A stretch of DNA of 64,000 nucleotides from Streptomyces sp. NBC_01551. Its GTDB lineage: Bacteria > Actinomycetota > Actinomycetes > Streptomycetales > Streptomycetaceae. A program made the position numbers and the translations under genes. Shown here piece by piece: positions 45,689-54,292 of the stretch (position 1 is the stretch's first letter; the number at the start of each line of letters is the position of its first letter). Location of the stretch: positions 3,839,501-3,903,500 of the forward strand of contig NZ_JAPEPX010000001.1 in assembly GCF_026339935.1 (NCBI RefSeq). The letters are read 5' to 3'. Under the pieces are notes generated by a model. The model saw only the letters and a list, made by a program, of their open reading frames with translations. It searched no databases and had not been told where the DNA came from.

Positions 45689-47340
45689 GCACCCTGACTG
45701 CTGCCCACGGCCTGCCGGTACTGGCGGCCGCCGCTCCGGTGGACCGGATCCCGGCTCCGCACATCGAGTACGCGCAGCTCGCGCCCACGCTCATCGTGGT
45801 GGGCGCGGCGATCCTCGGCGTCCTCGTCGAGGCGTTCGTACCGCGCAAGTCCCGCTACTACGTGCAGGTGTTCCTGGCCGTCGCCGCGCTGGCCGCGGCC
45901 TTCGCGGCGGTCGTCGGCCTCGCCGCCGGCGGGTACGCGAGCGGCAAGGCGCAGATCGCCGCGATGGGCGCCATCGCCGTGGACGGCCCGGCGCTGTTCC
46001 TGCAGGGCACCATCCTGCTGGCCTCGGTCGTGGCGGTCTTCACCTTCGCGGAGCGGCGCCTGGACCCGGCCGCGCACGGCAACCGGGTGGACTCCTTCGC
46101 CGCCCAGGCGGCGTCCGTACCGGGCAGCGAGAGCGAGAAGGCCGCCGTGAAGGCGGGCTTCACCACCACCGAGGTGTTCCCGCTCGCGCTGTTCGCGATC
46201 GCCGGAATGCTGATCTTCCCGGCGGCCAACGACCTGCTGACGCTGTTCGTGGCCCTGGAGGTCTTCTCCCTCCCGCTGTACCTGCTCTGCGCCGTCGCCC
46301 GCCGCCAGCGGCTGATGTCGCAGGAGGCGGCGGTCAAGTACTTCCTGCTCGGCGCCTTCTCGTCGGCGTTCCTGCTCTTCGGCATCGCGCTGGTGTACGG
46401 CTACGCGGGCTCCGTCTCGTACGCGGTGATCGCGGACGTGGTGGACGGCACGGTCCAGACGGTCGACCCGGCGCTCGCGAGCACCATGGGCAACGACGCG
46501 CTGCTGCTGATCGGCGGCGCGCTGATCCTGACGGGCCTGCTGTTCAAGGTCGGCGCGGTCCCCTTCCACATGTGGACGCCGGACGTCTACCAGGGTGCCC
46601 CGACGCCGGTGACCGGCTTCATGGCGGCGGCGACGAAGGTGGCCGCGTTCGGCGCGCTGCTGCGCCTGCTGTACGTGGTCCTGCCGGGTCTGCGCTGGGA
46701 CTGGCGGCCGGTGATGTGGGGCGTCGCGATCGTCACGATGCTGGCGGGCGCGGTGATCGCCGTGACCCAGACCGACGTCAAGCGGCTCCTGGCCTACTCC
46801 TCGATCGCGCACGCGGGCTTCATCCTGGCCGGTGTGATCGCCACCTCGGCGGAGGGCGTCCAGTCCGTCCTCTTCTACCTGGCCGCGTACTCCTTCGTGA
46901 CGATCGGCGCCTTCGCGGTGGTCACGCTGGTGCGCGACGCGGGCGGCGAGGCGACGCACCTGTCCAAGTGGGCGGGGCTGGGGCGGCGTTCGCCGCTGAC
47001 GGCGGCCGTCTTCGCGGTGTTCCTGCTGGCCTTCGCCGGCATCCCGCTCACGTCCGGCTTCGCCGGGAAGTTCGCCGTGTTCAAGGCGGCGGCGGAGGGC
47101 GGCGCCGGGGCGCTGGTCGTGGTCGGTGTCGTCTCGTCCGCGATCGCCGCGTTCTTCTACATCCGGGTGATCGTCCTGATGTTCTTCAGCGAGCCGAAGG
47201 CCGACGGCCCGACGGTCGCGGTGCCGTCGCCGCTGACGATGACCACCATCGCGGTGGGCGTCGCGGTCACCCTGGTCCTGGGCCTGGCGCCGCAGTACTT
47301 CCTGGACCTGGCGGGACAGGCGAGCACGTTCGTCCGCTGA
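45685..47340 (+). CDS. nuoN: NADH-quinone oxidoreductase subunit N (antiporter-like)
   Basis: A 551-residue membrane-arm pump subunit, the last of the operon, with 14 or so helices. The conserved segments are FVALEVFSLPLYLLCAVARR with the pump Glu, LLFKVGAVPFHMWTPDVYQG and LLAYSSIAHAGFILAGVI. A 35-residue hydrophilic loop near 125-165 (RLDPAAHGNRVDSFAAQA) is typical of actinobacterial NuoN. The start is GTG 45685. A strong terminator follows 20 bases after the stop. Confidence 0.97.
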   Translation: MSTLTAAHGLPVLAAAAPVDRIPAPHIEYAQLAPTLIVVGAAILGVLVEAFVPRKSRYYVQVFLAVAALAAAFAAVVGLAAGGYASGKAQIAAMGAIAVDGPALFLQGTILLASVVAVFTFAERRLDPAAHGNRVDSFAAQAASVPGSESEKAAVKAGFTTTEVFPLALFAIAGMLIFPAANDLLTLFVALEVFSLPLYLLCAVARRQRLMSQEAAVKYFLLGAFSSAFLLFGIALVYGYAGSVSYAVIADVVDGTVQTVDPALASTMGNDALLLIGGALILTGLLFKVGAVPFHMWTPDVYQGAPTPVTGFMAAATKVAAFGALLRLLYVVLPGLRWDWRPVMWGVAIVTMLAGAVIAVTQTDVKRLLAYSSIAHAGFILAGVIATSAEGVQSVLFYLAAYSFVTIGAFAVVTLVRDAGGEATHLSKWAGLGRRSPLTAAVFAVFLLAFAGIPLTSGFAGKFAVFKAAAEGGAGALVVVGVVSSAIAAFFYIRVIVLMFFSEPKADGPTVAVPSPLTMTTIAVGVAVTLVLGLAPQYFLDLAGQASTFVR

Positions 47341-47360
47341 CCGCTCCGCCCGGCACGGCC

Positions 47361-47394
47361 AAGGGCCCGGCTCCCGTTGGGGAACCGGGCCCTT
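47361..47394 (+). terminator. Terminator of the nuo operon
   Basis: AAGGGCCCGG and CCGGGCCCTT form a perfect 10-base-pair stem whose interior extends by TCCC/GGGA with a GTTG loop, 20 bases after the nuoN stop. It separates nuo from the convergent secreted-protein gene. Confidence 0.9.
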
Positions 47395-47456
47395 CGCCGT
47401 GGTCGGGCCGCCGTGGTCGGAACCGTCGCGATCGGATCGCCGCGGGCCGGACGCCG

Positions 47457-48062
47457 CTAGTGGCCGTGCGCGTGCGCGGGCTTCGCCGGGGCGGCGGCCT
47501 TGCCCGGGCAGGTCAGTGCGGGGTTCCAGTTGTGGAAGCGCCCGGCCGGGTTCTCCTTGTACGCCCACATGTGCAGGTCGTAGTGCTTGGGCATGCCCGC
47601 CCAGTGGCCCGGCATGGGCCCGTCGAAGGGCAGCCCGAACATGCTGGGCCGGTCATCGGTGGTCTTCAGGTCCTGGTCCCGGTCGGTGGACATCCACTCC
47701 ACGGTCTGGAGCCGGCGACGGCCGTTGCGGTCCTTCTCCGTGCTGTAGAGGAGCGCGGTCGGCCTGCCGGGGTCCTTCGAACCCCAGTTGGCCTGCTTGA
47801 CGTAGTGGTAGCCCATGGCGCCCACCCCGAACGGGTTGGTCATGCAGTCCTGGCCGTGGGGGACGTACCCGTCCTTGAGGGCCTGCCGCTCGTCCGCGTA
47901 CTTGGCCGTCACCGCGATCGCCGTCGCCATGTCCCGCATGGCCTTCCGGTCGCGCGGGTCGGGCGCGGGCCCCTCGACCCCGTGGGCCGGGGCCACGGCG
48001 ACCAGGCCGAGCGACACGGCGGCCGCGCAGGTGACGAAGGTCTTCAGGCTGCGTACGGTCAT
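47457..48062 (-). CDS. Secreted protein with His-rich tail
   Basis: A 201-residue exported protein. The signal peptide (about 1-28) ends near AHG. The mature domain has the pattern GQDCMTNPFGVGAMGYHYVK, then ALLYSTEKDRNGRRRLQTVE and HYDLHMWAYKENPAGRFHNW, with two cysteines that can pair (QDCMTN and LTCPGK). The C-terminus is HAHGH, which could bind a metal such as copper. This family is widespread in bacteria without a known role. It is monocistronic, converging with nuoN. Confidence 0.7.
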   Translation of the reverse strand: MTVRSLKTFVTCAAAVSLGLVAVAPAHGVEGPAPDPRDRKAMRDMATAIAVTAKYADERQALKDGYVPHGQDCMTNPFGVGAMGYHYVKQANWGSKDPGRPTALLYSTEKDRNGRRRLQTVEWMSTDRDQDLKTTDDRPSMFGLPFDGPMPGHWAGMPKHYDLHMWAYKENPAGRFHNWNPALTCPGKAAAPAKPAHAHGH

Positions 48063-48185
48063 GGCGGCGGCTCCTCGCGGTGGGGGTACGGGGTACGGGT
48101 TTCCGCGTCCGTTCGTCCGTCCACCATCCCGGCCCGCCCCGACCGGCGCACGCGGCGCGCCTCCGAACGGGGCCCCGGCGACGCC

Positions 48186-50951
48186 TCAGGCGCGGGCCGC
48201 GTACGCCCGTACGTCCGCGTCGGGGTCGGCGACCGCCGTGGCGAGGGCCTTGCGGGCGCCCTCCGCTTCCCGGTGGGTCAGCAGCGCGAGGACGGCTGCC
48301 TTGCGCACATCGGCGTTGGCGTCGGCCAGTGCGCCCGCCAGCGCAGCCACGGCCACCCCGGGGTCCGCGGCCGACAGCGCGGCCGCGGCCCCGGCCCGGA
48401 CCTGCCAGGCGGGGTCGGCCAGCGCCGCCACGGCGGCGTCGGCGTACCGCCCCGGGCAGCCGGCCCGGGCCAGGGCCCCGAGGGCGGCGCCCCGCACCAG
48501 CGGATCCGGGTCGCCGAGCAGCGGGTCCAGCGGGGCCGGAGCCGGGGCGTGCACCGCGGCCAGTCCCCTGGCGACCGTCACCCGGACCTCACGCGCCGGA
48601 TCCCCGGCGGCTGCGGACAGCGCCGACACCGCGTCCACGGAGACCAGCGCCCGCACGGCGTGGACACGGACCTCCACGTCCGGGTCGGCCAGTGCGGCGG
48701 CGTACAGCCCGGTGTCCCCCAGCCGCAGCACCCGCAGGGCTTCGAGCGCCGCCGAGCGCACCGCCGGGTCGGGCACGGCGAGGGCGGCGCGCAGCCCGGG
48801 GCCCAGCTCCGGCCCGCCCGGCAGGACCTCCAGCAGCTCGCGCAGCGCGGCCGCGGCCGCGCCCCGCACGGCGGGGTCGCGGTCCACGAGCCGGGCGGCC
48901 AGCGCCGGCCCGGCCCCGGCGGGGACGGTCTCGCCGAGCGCGGCCACCGCGGCGGCCCGCACGCCCGGATCGGGGTCGTCGAGATAGGGGACCAGGACGT
49001 CGAGGCCGGGTGCCTCTTCCACCAGGGCGAGCAGTTCCAGGATCCGGGGCGACGCGTCCCCCGTACGGCCCGCGGCCCGGCCCTGCGGTCCGCCGGTCGC
49101 CTCGGGCGGGGCGGCCTCCCCGCCCACGGGCCCGGCTCCGGGTGCCCCCGGCCCTTCCGCCCGCGCCGCCGGAGGCGACAGGCGGGGGCCGGCCGTCGCC
49201 ACCGGGACCGGTTCGACCTCGCCCAGGTGCCGTTCGGGGCCGCCGAGCGGGGTGAACCCGTCCACCGGCACCAGGTACGGCTCCACCGCCCGCGCGGTGA
49301 ACTCCATCGCCCCCGAAGCCGACTTGCGCAGGTCCAGGTGGTGCAGCCAGCCCGCGTCGTTCCGCTCCGGATGGTCGGTCCGCTCGTGGTACAGGCCCCA
49401 GCGGGACTCGGTCCGGGCCAGCGAGGCCCGGGCGGCCATCTCCGCGCAGTCCCGGATGAAGGACACCTCCGCGCACCGCATGAGCTCGTGCGCGGTGGTG
49501 GCCCCCATCCGCTCGATCTCCCCGGCCATGCGGGCGAACGCCTCGACGGCCAGCGACAGCTTCGCGCCGGTCTTGGGCGGAGCCACGTAGTCGTTGACGA
49601 AGCGCCGGAGCTTGTACTCCACCTGCGGCTGCGGCGGCCCGTCCGGGTTGCGCAGCGGCCGGTAGACCAGCTCGTGGGCCGCCGCCAGCTGGTCGGCCGG
49701 CAACTCGCCCTCGTACGCGGTGTACCGGGACGCGTCCTCGCCCGCCAGGTCGCCGAAGACGAACGCCCCGATCATGTAGTTGTGCGGTACGGAGGCCAGG
49801 TCCCCGGCCGCGTACAGCCGGGGCACGGTGGTGCGGGCGTGCGCGTCGACCCGTACGCCCGAGGCGGAGTGGCCGCCGCACAGGCCGATCTCCGAGATGT
49901 GCATCTCGATGTCGTGGGTGCGGTAGTCGTGGCCCCGGTTCGCGTGGAAGGTGCCGCGCGTCGGCCGCTCGGTGGTGTGCAGGATCGATTCGAGGGCGGC
50001 GACGGACTCCTCGGGAAGGTGGCTTAGCTTGAGGTACACCGGGCCCCGGTCAGAGGCGAGTTCGGCCGCGAACTCCGACATCATCTGGCCCGACCAGTAG
50101 TCGCAGTCCACGAACCGCTCGCCGTGCCGGTTGACCTGGTAGCCGCCGAAGGGGTTCGCGACGTAGGCGCACGCCGGGCCGTTGTAGTCCTTGATCAGCG
50201 GATTGATCTGGAAGCACTCGATCCCGGTCAGCGCGGCGCCCGCGTGGTAGGCCATGGCGTAGCCGTCGCCCGCGTTCGTGGGGTTCTCGTAGGTTCCGTA
50301 GAGGTATCCGGAAGCCGGGAGTCCGAGTCGTCCGCAAGGTCCGGTGGCGAGGATCACCGCGCCCGCGCGGACCGTCACGAAGGCGCCGGTACGGGTGTTG
50401 AGGGCGGCGGCGCCGACGGCCCGGCCGTCCTCGGGCGAGGTCAGGACGCGGACGGGCATCACCCGGTTCTCGATGCGGATGCGCTCGCGCATCTCGCGGC
50501 GGCGCAGCTGCCGGTAGAGGACCTTCTTGACGTCCTTGCCCTCGGGCATCGGCAGCACGTACGAGCCGGAGCGGTGGACCTGGCGGACCGCGTACTCGCC
50601 GTGCTCGTCCTTCTCGAACTTCACCCCGTACGACTCCAGGCGCCGCACCATCGCGAAGCCGCGGGTGGCGGTCTGGCGGACCGTGGACTGGTCGACGACG
50701 CCGTCGTTGGCGCGGGTGATCTCGGCGACGTAGTCGTCGGGCTCGGCGCGGCCGGGGATGACGGCGTTGTTGACCCCGTCCATGCCCATGGCGAGGGCGC
50801 CGGAGTGGCGCACGTGGGCCTTCTCCAGCAGCAGGACCCGCGCGCCGCGCTCGGCGGCGGTCAGCGCGGCCATGGTGCCGGCCGTGCCGCCGCCGATGAC
50901 GAGGACGTCGCAGGAGAGTTCCTCGGCGTCGCCGAGCGCGGGGATGTCCAT
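48186..50951 (-). CDS. AprA/fumarate-reductase-like flavoprotein fused to HEAT repeats
   Basis: A 921-residue protein. Residues 1-580 are a flavoprotein of the fumarate reductase/succinate dehydrogenase/APS reductase alpha class. FAD binding is DVLVIGGGTAGTMAALTAAE near residue 15, HSGALAMGMDGVNN near 50 recalls APS reductase AprA, and a second FAD block is RLYAAGDLASVPHNYMIGAF. After a Pro/Ala-rich linker (about 585-632), residues 634-921 are some nine HEAT repeats (DPDPGVRAAAVAALGE, DRDPAVRGAAAAALRE). Relatives usually lack such a domain, which may bind a partner. It is the last gene of an operon with a dicluster ferredoxin and an ABC importer. The substrate is unknown. I infer oxidation or reduction of an imported sulfonate-like compound. 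Confidence 0.85.
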   Translation of the reverse strand: MDIPALGDAEELSCDVLVIGGGTAGTMAALTAAERGARVLLLEKAHVRHSGALAMGMDGVNNAVIPGRAEPDDYVAEITRANDGVVDQSTVRQTATRGFAMVRRLESYGVKFEKDEHGEYAVRQVHRSGSYVLPMPEGKDVKKVLYRQLRRREMRERIRIENRVMPVRVLTSPEDGRAVGAAALNTRTGAFVTVRAGAVILATGPCGRLGLPASGYLYGTYENPTNAGDGYAMAYHAGAALTGIECFQINPLIKDYNGPACAYVANPFGGYQVNRHGERFVDCDYWSGQMMSEFAAELASDRGPVYLKLSHLPEESVAALESILHTTERPTRGTFHANRGHDYRTHDIEMHISEIGLCGGHSASGVRVDAHARTTVPRLYAAGDLASVPHNYMIGAFVFGDLAGEDASRYTAYEGELPADQLAAAHELVYRPLRNPDGPPQPQVEYKLRRFVNDYVAPPKTGAKLSLAVEAFARMAGEIERMGATTAHELMRCAEVSFIRDCAEMAARASLARTESRWGLYHERTDHPERNDAGWLHHLDLRKSASGAMEFTARAVEPYLVPVDGFTPLGGPERHLGEVEPVPVATAGPRLSPPAARAEGPGAPGAGPVGGEAAPPEATGGPQGRAAGRTGDASPRILELLALVEEAPGLDVLVPYLDDPDPGVRAAAVAALGETVPAGAGPALAARLVDRDPAVRGAAAAALRELLEVLPGGPELGPGLRAALAVPDPAVRSAALEALRVLRLGDTGLYAAALADPDVEVRVHAVRALVSVDAVSALSAAAGDPAREVRVTVARGLAAVHAPAPAPLDPLLGDPDPLVRGAALGALARAGCPGRYADAAVAALADPAWQVRAGAAAALSAADPGVAVAALAGALADANADVRKAAVLALLTHREAEGARKALATAVADPDADVRAYAARA

Positions 50952-50962
50952 GGTGGGGCCCT

Positions 50963-51730
50963 TCAGAGGGAGTCGATGATCTGCCGGCGGAGGTCGGCGC
51001 GGGCGGGGTGCGGGGCGCGCGAACGGGGCTGGGGGACGTCCAGCACGCGGACCGTGTCACCGCCGAGGAGGGCGACGCGGTCGCCGAGGAACAGGGCCTC
51101 GTCGACGTCGTGGGTCACGAAGACGACGGTGGCGCCGGTGCCGGCGAGGACGTCCACGAGGAGGTCCTGCATCCCGGCGCGGGTCTGGGCGTCGAGCGCG
51201 CCGAACGGTTCGTCCATGAGGACGGCGCGGGGGCGCGCGGCGAGGGCGCGGGCCAGCTGGACGCGCTGGCGCTGGCCGCCGGAGAGCTGGTGCGGGAGCC
51301 TCCGCGCGTGCTCGGCGAGGCCGACGCGGGCCAGCCAGTCCTCGGCGCCACGGCGCCGCTCGCCGCGCGGGACGCGGCGGATGGCGAGGGGCAGCTCGAC
51401 GTTGCCGCGGACGGTGCGCCAGGGCAGGAGGGCGTCGTCCTGGAACACCAGCGCCCGGTCGGCGTCCGGGCGGGTGATCTCCCGCCCGTCCTGCCGTACG
51501 GTGCCGGCGAGCGGGGGCAGCAGCCCGGCCAGGGTGCGCAGCAGCGTGGACTTCCCGCACCCGGAGGGCCCCACGACGGCCAGCACCTCCCCGGCGCGGA
51601 CCCGGAGCCCGAGCCCGTCGAGGACGGGGCTGCCGTCCCGGCCGAGCCGGACCCCGTCCAGGTGGAGGTCGGCGCCGGGGGGTGCGGTGGCGGGCGCGGT
51701 GCCGGTGAGCGCCGGCGCGGTCGCGGGCAT
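50963..51730 (-). CDS. ABC transporter ATP-binding protein, sulfonate/taurine/nitrate type
   Basis: A 255-residue importer ATPase of the SsuB/TauB subfamily. Walker A is GPSGCGKST, the Q-loop is ALVFQDDALLPWRTV, the signature is LSGGQRQRVQLARAL, Walker B is AVLMDEPFGALD and the H-loop is FVTHDVDEALFLGDRV. The LLPW-x-V and EALFLGDRV elements are characteristic of this subfamily. It is 11 bases from the flavoprotein gene, so import and the redox step are co-expressed. Confidence 0.93.
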   Translation of the reverse strand: MPATAPALTGTAPATAPPGADLHLDGVRLGRDGSPVLDGLGLRVRAGEVLAVVGPSGCGKSTLLRTLAGLLPPLAGTVRQDGREITRPDADRALVFQDDALLPWRTVRGNVELPLAIRRVPRGERRRGAEDWLARVGLAEHARRLPHQLSGGQRQRVQLARALAARPRAVLMDEPFGALDAQTRAGMQDLLVDVLAGTGATVVFVTHDVDEALFLGDRVALLGGDTVRVLDVPQPRSRAPHPARADLRRQIIDSL

Positions 51731-51826
51731 GGGTCACTCCTGTCGGTCGAGTCGTCGGACGCCGGTCGCGCCGCGGGTGTGCCGCTGCGCGGACGGTTCC
51801 GGGGTGTCCCGGGGTGTCCCGGAGGG

Positions 51827-52654
51827 TCACGGAGCGGCTGGTTCGCGGGGCGCGCGGCGCGGTCGCGGGCGGGACGACGCCGCGGTGGGGGCGCGCGACG
51901 GCAGCCACCGCGTCAGCCGCAGGCCCAGGCGTTCCACCGCCGTCGACGTCAGCCACCCCAGGGCGCCGATGGTGGCCATGCCGACGAAGACGCCGGGGTA
52001 GTCCACCACCGTGTAGTCCTGCCAGGTCCGGTACCCGACCCCGTACTCGCCGGAGATCATCTCCGCCGAGATCACGCAGATCCAGGACACCCCGATCCCG
52101 ACCGACAGCCCGCCGAAGACCCCCGGGAGCGCCCCCGGCAGGACCACCGAGAACAGCACGCGCCGCCGCCCCCCGCCCATCGTCAGCACCGCCTCCTCCC
52201 ACACCGGGGACTGAGCCGCCACCGCGTGCCGCGTCGAGACCAGCACCGGGAAGAACGCCGCCGCGCAGGTGATGAAGACGATCCCCTGCTCGTTGGACGG
52301 GAAGAGCAGGATCGCGACCGGGACCAGCGCGATCGCCGGGATCGGCCGCAGCACCTCCACGAGCGGTCCCACCAGGTCGCAGACGGTCCGCGACCGGGCG
52401 ATCGCCGTGCCCGCCGCCACCCCCAGCACCGCCGCCAGCGCGAAGCCCGCCGCGATCCGGCGCAGGCTGTAGCCGAGGTCCTGCCAGTACGGGCCGGTCG
52501 ACGCCCGCTCCGCGAACCTGGCCGCGACCTCCCCGACGGTCGGGAACTGCTCGAAGCGGAGCCACAGGTTCACGTCGAGCGAAGTCAGCAGCTGCCACAG
52601 TGCGAGGGCCGCCCCGAGGGACGCCACCCGCAGCAGCCGGCGACCCGGGCTCAT
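51827..52654 (-). CDS. ABC transporter permease, SsuC/TauC type
   Basis: A 275-residue permease with six helices. The EAA-like coupling loop is around AVLTMGGGRRRVLFSVVLPG and the N-terminal pattern LWQLLTSLDVNLWLRFEQFP matches SsuC/TauC proteins. Its ATG overlaps the stop of the substrate-binding gene by 3 bases. Ninety-six bases, including a duplicated GGGGTGTCCC, separate it from the ATPase gene. Confidence 0.92.
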   Translation of the reverse strand: MSPGRRLLRVASLGAALALWQLLTSLDVNLWLRFEQFPTVGEVAARFAERASTGPYWQDLGYSLRRIAAGFALAAVLGVAAGTAIARSRTVCDLVGPLVEVLRPIPAIALVPVAILLFPSNEQGIVFITCAAAFFPVLVSTRHAVAAQSPVWEEAVLTMGGGRRRVLFSVVLPGALPGVFGGLSVGIGVSWICVISAEMISGEYGVGYRTWQDYTVVDYPGVFVGMATIGALGWLTSTAVERLGLRLTRWLPSRAPTAASSRPRPRRAPREPAAP

Positions 52655-54018
52655 GAGGCCAGGCCTGCGGCCTCGGCATACGACACGATCCGCGCGGCGG
52701 ACCCCCCGCGCCGGTCGACGTACGACTTGGCACCCGACCCGGTGACGAACGCCCGCAGTTCGGAACCCTCCGCCACCCACACGGCCTTGTCCGCGAACCA
52801 GAGCGTGCCGGTCACCGCGTCCGGGACGTAGGCCGCCCGGACCTCCTTGCCGCGCGCCGCCCTGAGCAGGGCCGCGGGGGAGTCGAACGTCTCGGCGCGG
52901 GAGGCGCCCTGCACCCACAGCTCGGCGCGGGGCGTACCCGCGCCCGCCGACGGGTACGCGGCCGCGCCCGCCGACACCCGCTCCAGCGGCTCCGCGTCCA
53001 CGAACGCGTCCACGTCCACGTCGTCGACCAGCTTCGCGTCCTTCAGCACCGGCACGTCCTGCTTCAGCGCCTCGATCAGCTCCGGCCGCAGCGCGGGGTC
53101 GAAGGTCGCGATGCCGTTCGCGCCGTTGTAGAGGTAGACCACCTCCGCCGGAAGCCCGGTCTCCTTCGCCACCGACTCGGCCGCCGCGACCGGCTCGGCG
53201 CGCAGGTAGTCCGTCGCCTTTCGCTGCGCCCGCAGGAAGTCGTCCAGTACGCCGGGCCGCGCGGCCGCGAACTTCTGCCGTACGGTCACGCCGTGGAAGG
53301 TCGGCCGGTTCAGCTCGGCGCCGTCGTACAGGGCCTTGGCCTTCCCCTCGTACACCAGCTGCCCCGGCCAGGCCACGAACTGCGACAGCGCGTCCGCGCT
53401 GCCCGCCTGGAGCGCCGAAGCGCCCACGCTGGGCTGCTGGTTGAGCTTCTGGATCCCCTTCTCCGGATCGATCCCGGCGCGCCGCAGGGCCCGTACGAGG
53501 GTGCCGTCCGCCGCCGAGCCGACGGAGGTCGAGACCTTGCGGCCCCGCAGGTCGGCGAGGGAGTCCAGCTTCGAACCGGGCGCCGTCACCACGGTGTTCA
53601 GGCCGCCGCGCAGGTTGTAGCCGGTCACGGACACGAGGCGGGTCGGCTGCTTCAGCTCCCTGCCGCGCGCCGCGTTGATGAGCAGCGGAAAGTCGCCCAT
53701 CGAGCCGATGTCGATCTTCCCGGCGGTCATCTGGGCGGTGATGGGCGCGCCCGTGGCGTAGTCCTGCCAGTCGACCTTGTACGTGACCCCGTCCTTCTTG
53801 CCGCGCGCGGCCAGCTCCTCCTCGAAGTAGCCGAGGGAACGCAGCAGGGTGCCGGCGGTGACGGTGTTGATCGTCTTGGACTGGTAGCCGACGGTCACGG
53901 TCACCGTCTTCGGGCCGCCCTTGGCGTCGGCGTCGCCGCCGCACGCGGTGACCAGCGGTGCGAGCAGCAGCAGGAGGGCGGCGGGTGCGGCGGGTGCGAG
54001 GGCTCTCGTACGGCGCAT
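52651..54018 (-). CDS. ABC substrate-binding lipoprotein with NosL-like C-terminal domain
   Basis: A 455-residue lipoprotein with lipobox LVTAC (Cys near residue 26). Residues about 35-340 form a NMT1/SsuA-like binding protein (VGYQSKTINTVTAGTLLRSL; MTAGKIDIGSMGDFPLLINA). Typical relatives end near 340. The extra residues from about 365 (FDSPAALLRAARGKEV, AAYVPDAVTGTLWFADKAVW, AFVTGSGAKSYVDRRGG) resemble the NosL fold, known as a copper chaperone in nitrous oxide reductase maturation. The Cys/Met metal ligands are not obvious. I start at ATG 54018, which gives a proper signal peptide. The ligand is not predictable from sequence. Confidence 0.8.
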   Translation of the reverse strand: MRRTRALAPAAPAALLLLLAPLVTACGGDADAKGGPKTVTVTVGYQSKTINTVTAGTLLRSLGYFEEELAARGKKDGVTYKVDWQDYATGAPITAQMTAGKIDIGSMGDFPLLINAARGRELKQPTRLVSVTGYNLRGGLNTVVTAPGSKLDSLADLRGRKVSTSVGSAADGTLVRALRRAGIDPEKGIQKLNQQPSVGASALQAGSADALSQFVAWPGQLVYEGKAKALYDGAELNRPTFHGVTVRQKFAAARPGVLDDFLRAQRKATDYLRAEPVAAAESVAKETGLPAEVVYLYNGANGIATFDPALRPELIEALKQDVPVLKDAKLVDDVDVDAFVDAEPLERVSAGAAAYPSAGAGTPRAELWVQGASRAETFDSPAALLRAARGKEVRAAYVPDAVTGTLWFADKAVWVAEGSELRAFVTGSGAKSYVDRRGGSAARIVSYAEAAGLAS

Positions 54019-54032
54019 CGGATGGGGGCCTT

Positions 54033-54260
54033 TCACCGGAGCAGGTAGGGCATGTTGACGGTCACCGCGCCCGTGGGGCAGCGGGCGGCGCACGGGCCGC
54101 AGTACCAGCACTCGTCCACGTGCATGTACGCCTTGCCGTTGTCCTCGCGGATCGCGAGCGAGTCGAGCGGACACATGTCGACGCAGAGGGTGCAGCCGTC
54201 GATGCACAGGGATTCGTCGATGGTCACGGGCACGTCGGCGCGCTGGGGGACCAGAGGCAC
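54033..54260 (-). CDS. Small dicluster 4Fe-4S ferredoxin, AprB-like
   Basis: A 75-residue ferredoxin with two cluster motifs: CIDGCTLCVDMCP (residues about 19-31) and CWYCGPCAARCP (about 52-63). The first has Cys-x3-Cys-x2-Cys-x3-Cys rather than the usual x2 spacing. Short ferredoxins of this kind accompany AprA-type flavoproteins and probably take electrons from the flavoprotein encoded in the same operon. GTG 54260 follows TGGAGA. It sits between the GntR regulator (32 bases) and the binding-protein gene (14 bases). Confidence 0.9.
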   Translation of the reverse strand: MPLVPQRADVPVTIDESLCIDGCTLCVDMCPLDSLAIREDNGKAYMHVDECWYCGPCAARCPTGAVTVNMPYLLR

Positions 54261-54292
54261 GGCTGTCTCCAGGGAAGGGGTGAGGGGAAGGC

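Noticed and set aside
48186..50951. Genuine fumarate reductase or succinate dehydrogenase flavoprotein
   Set aside because: No membrane anchor or typical iron-sulfur subunit is encoded nearby; the partner is a small AprB-like ferredoxin and the C-terminus is a HEAT domain.
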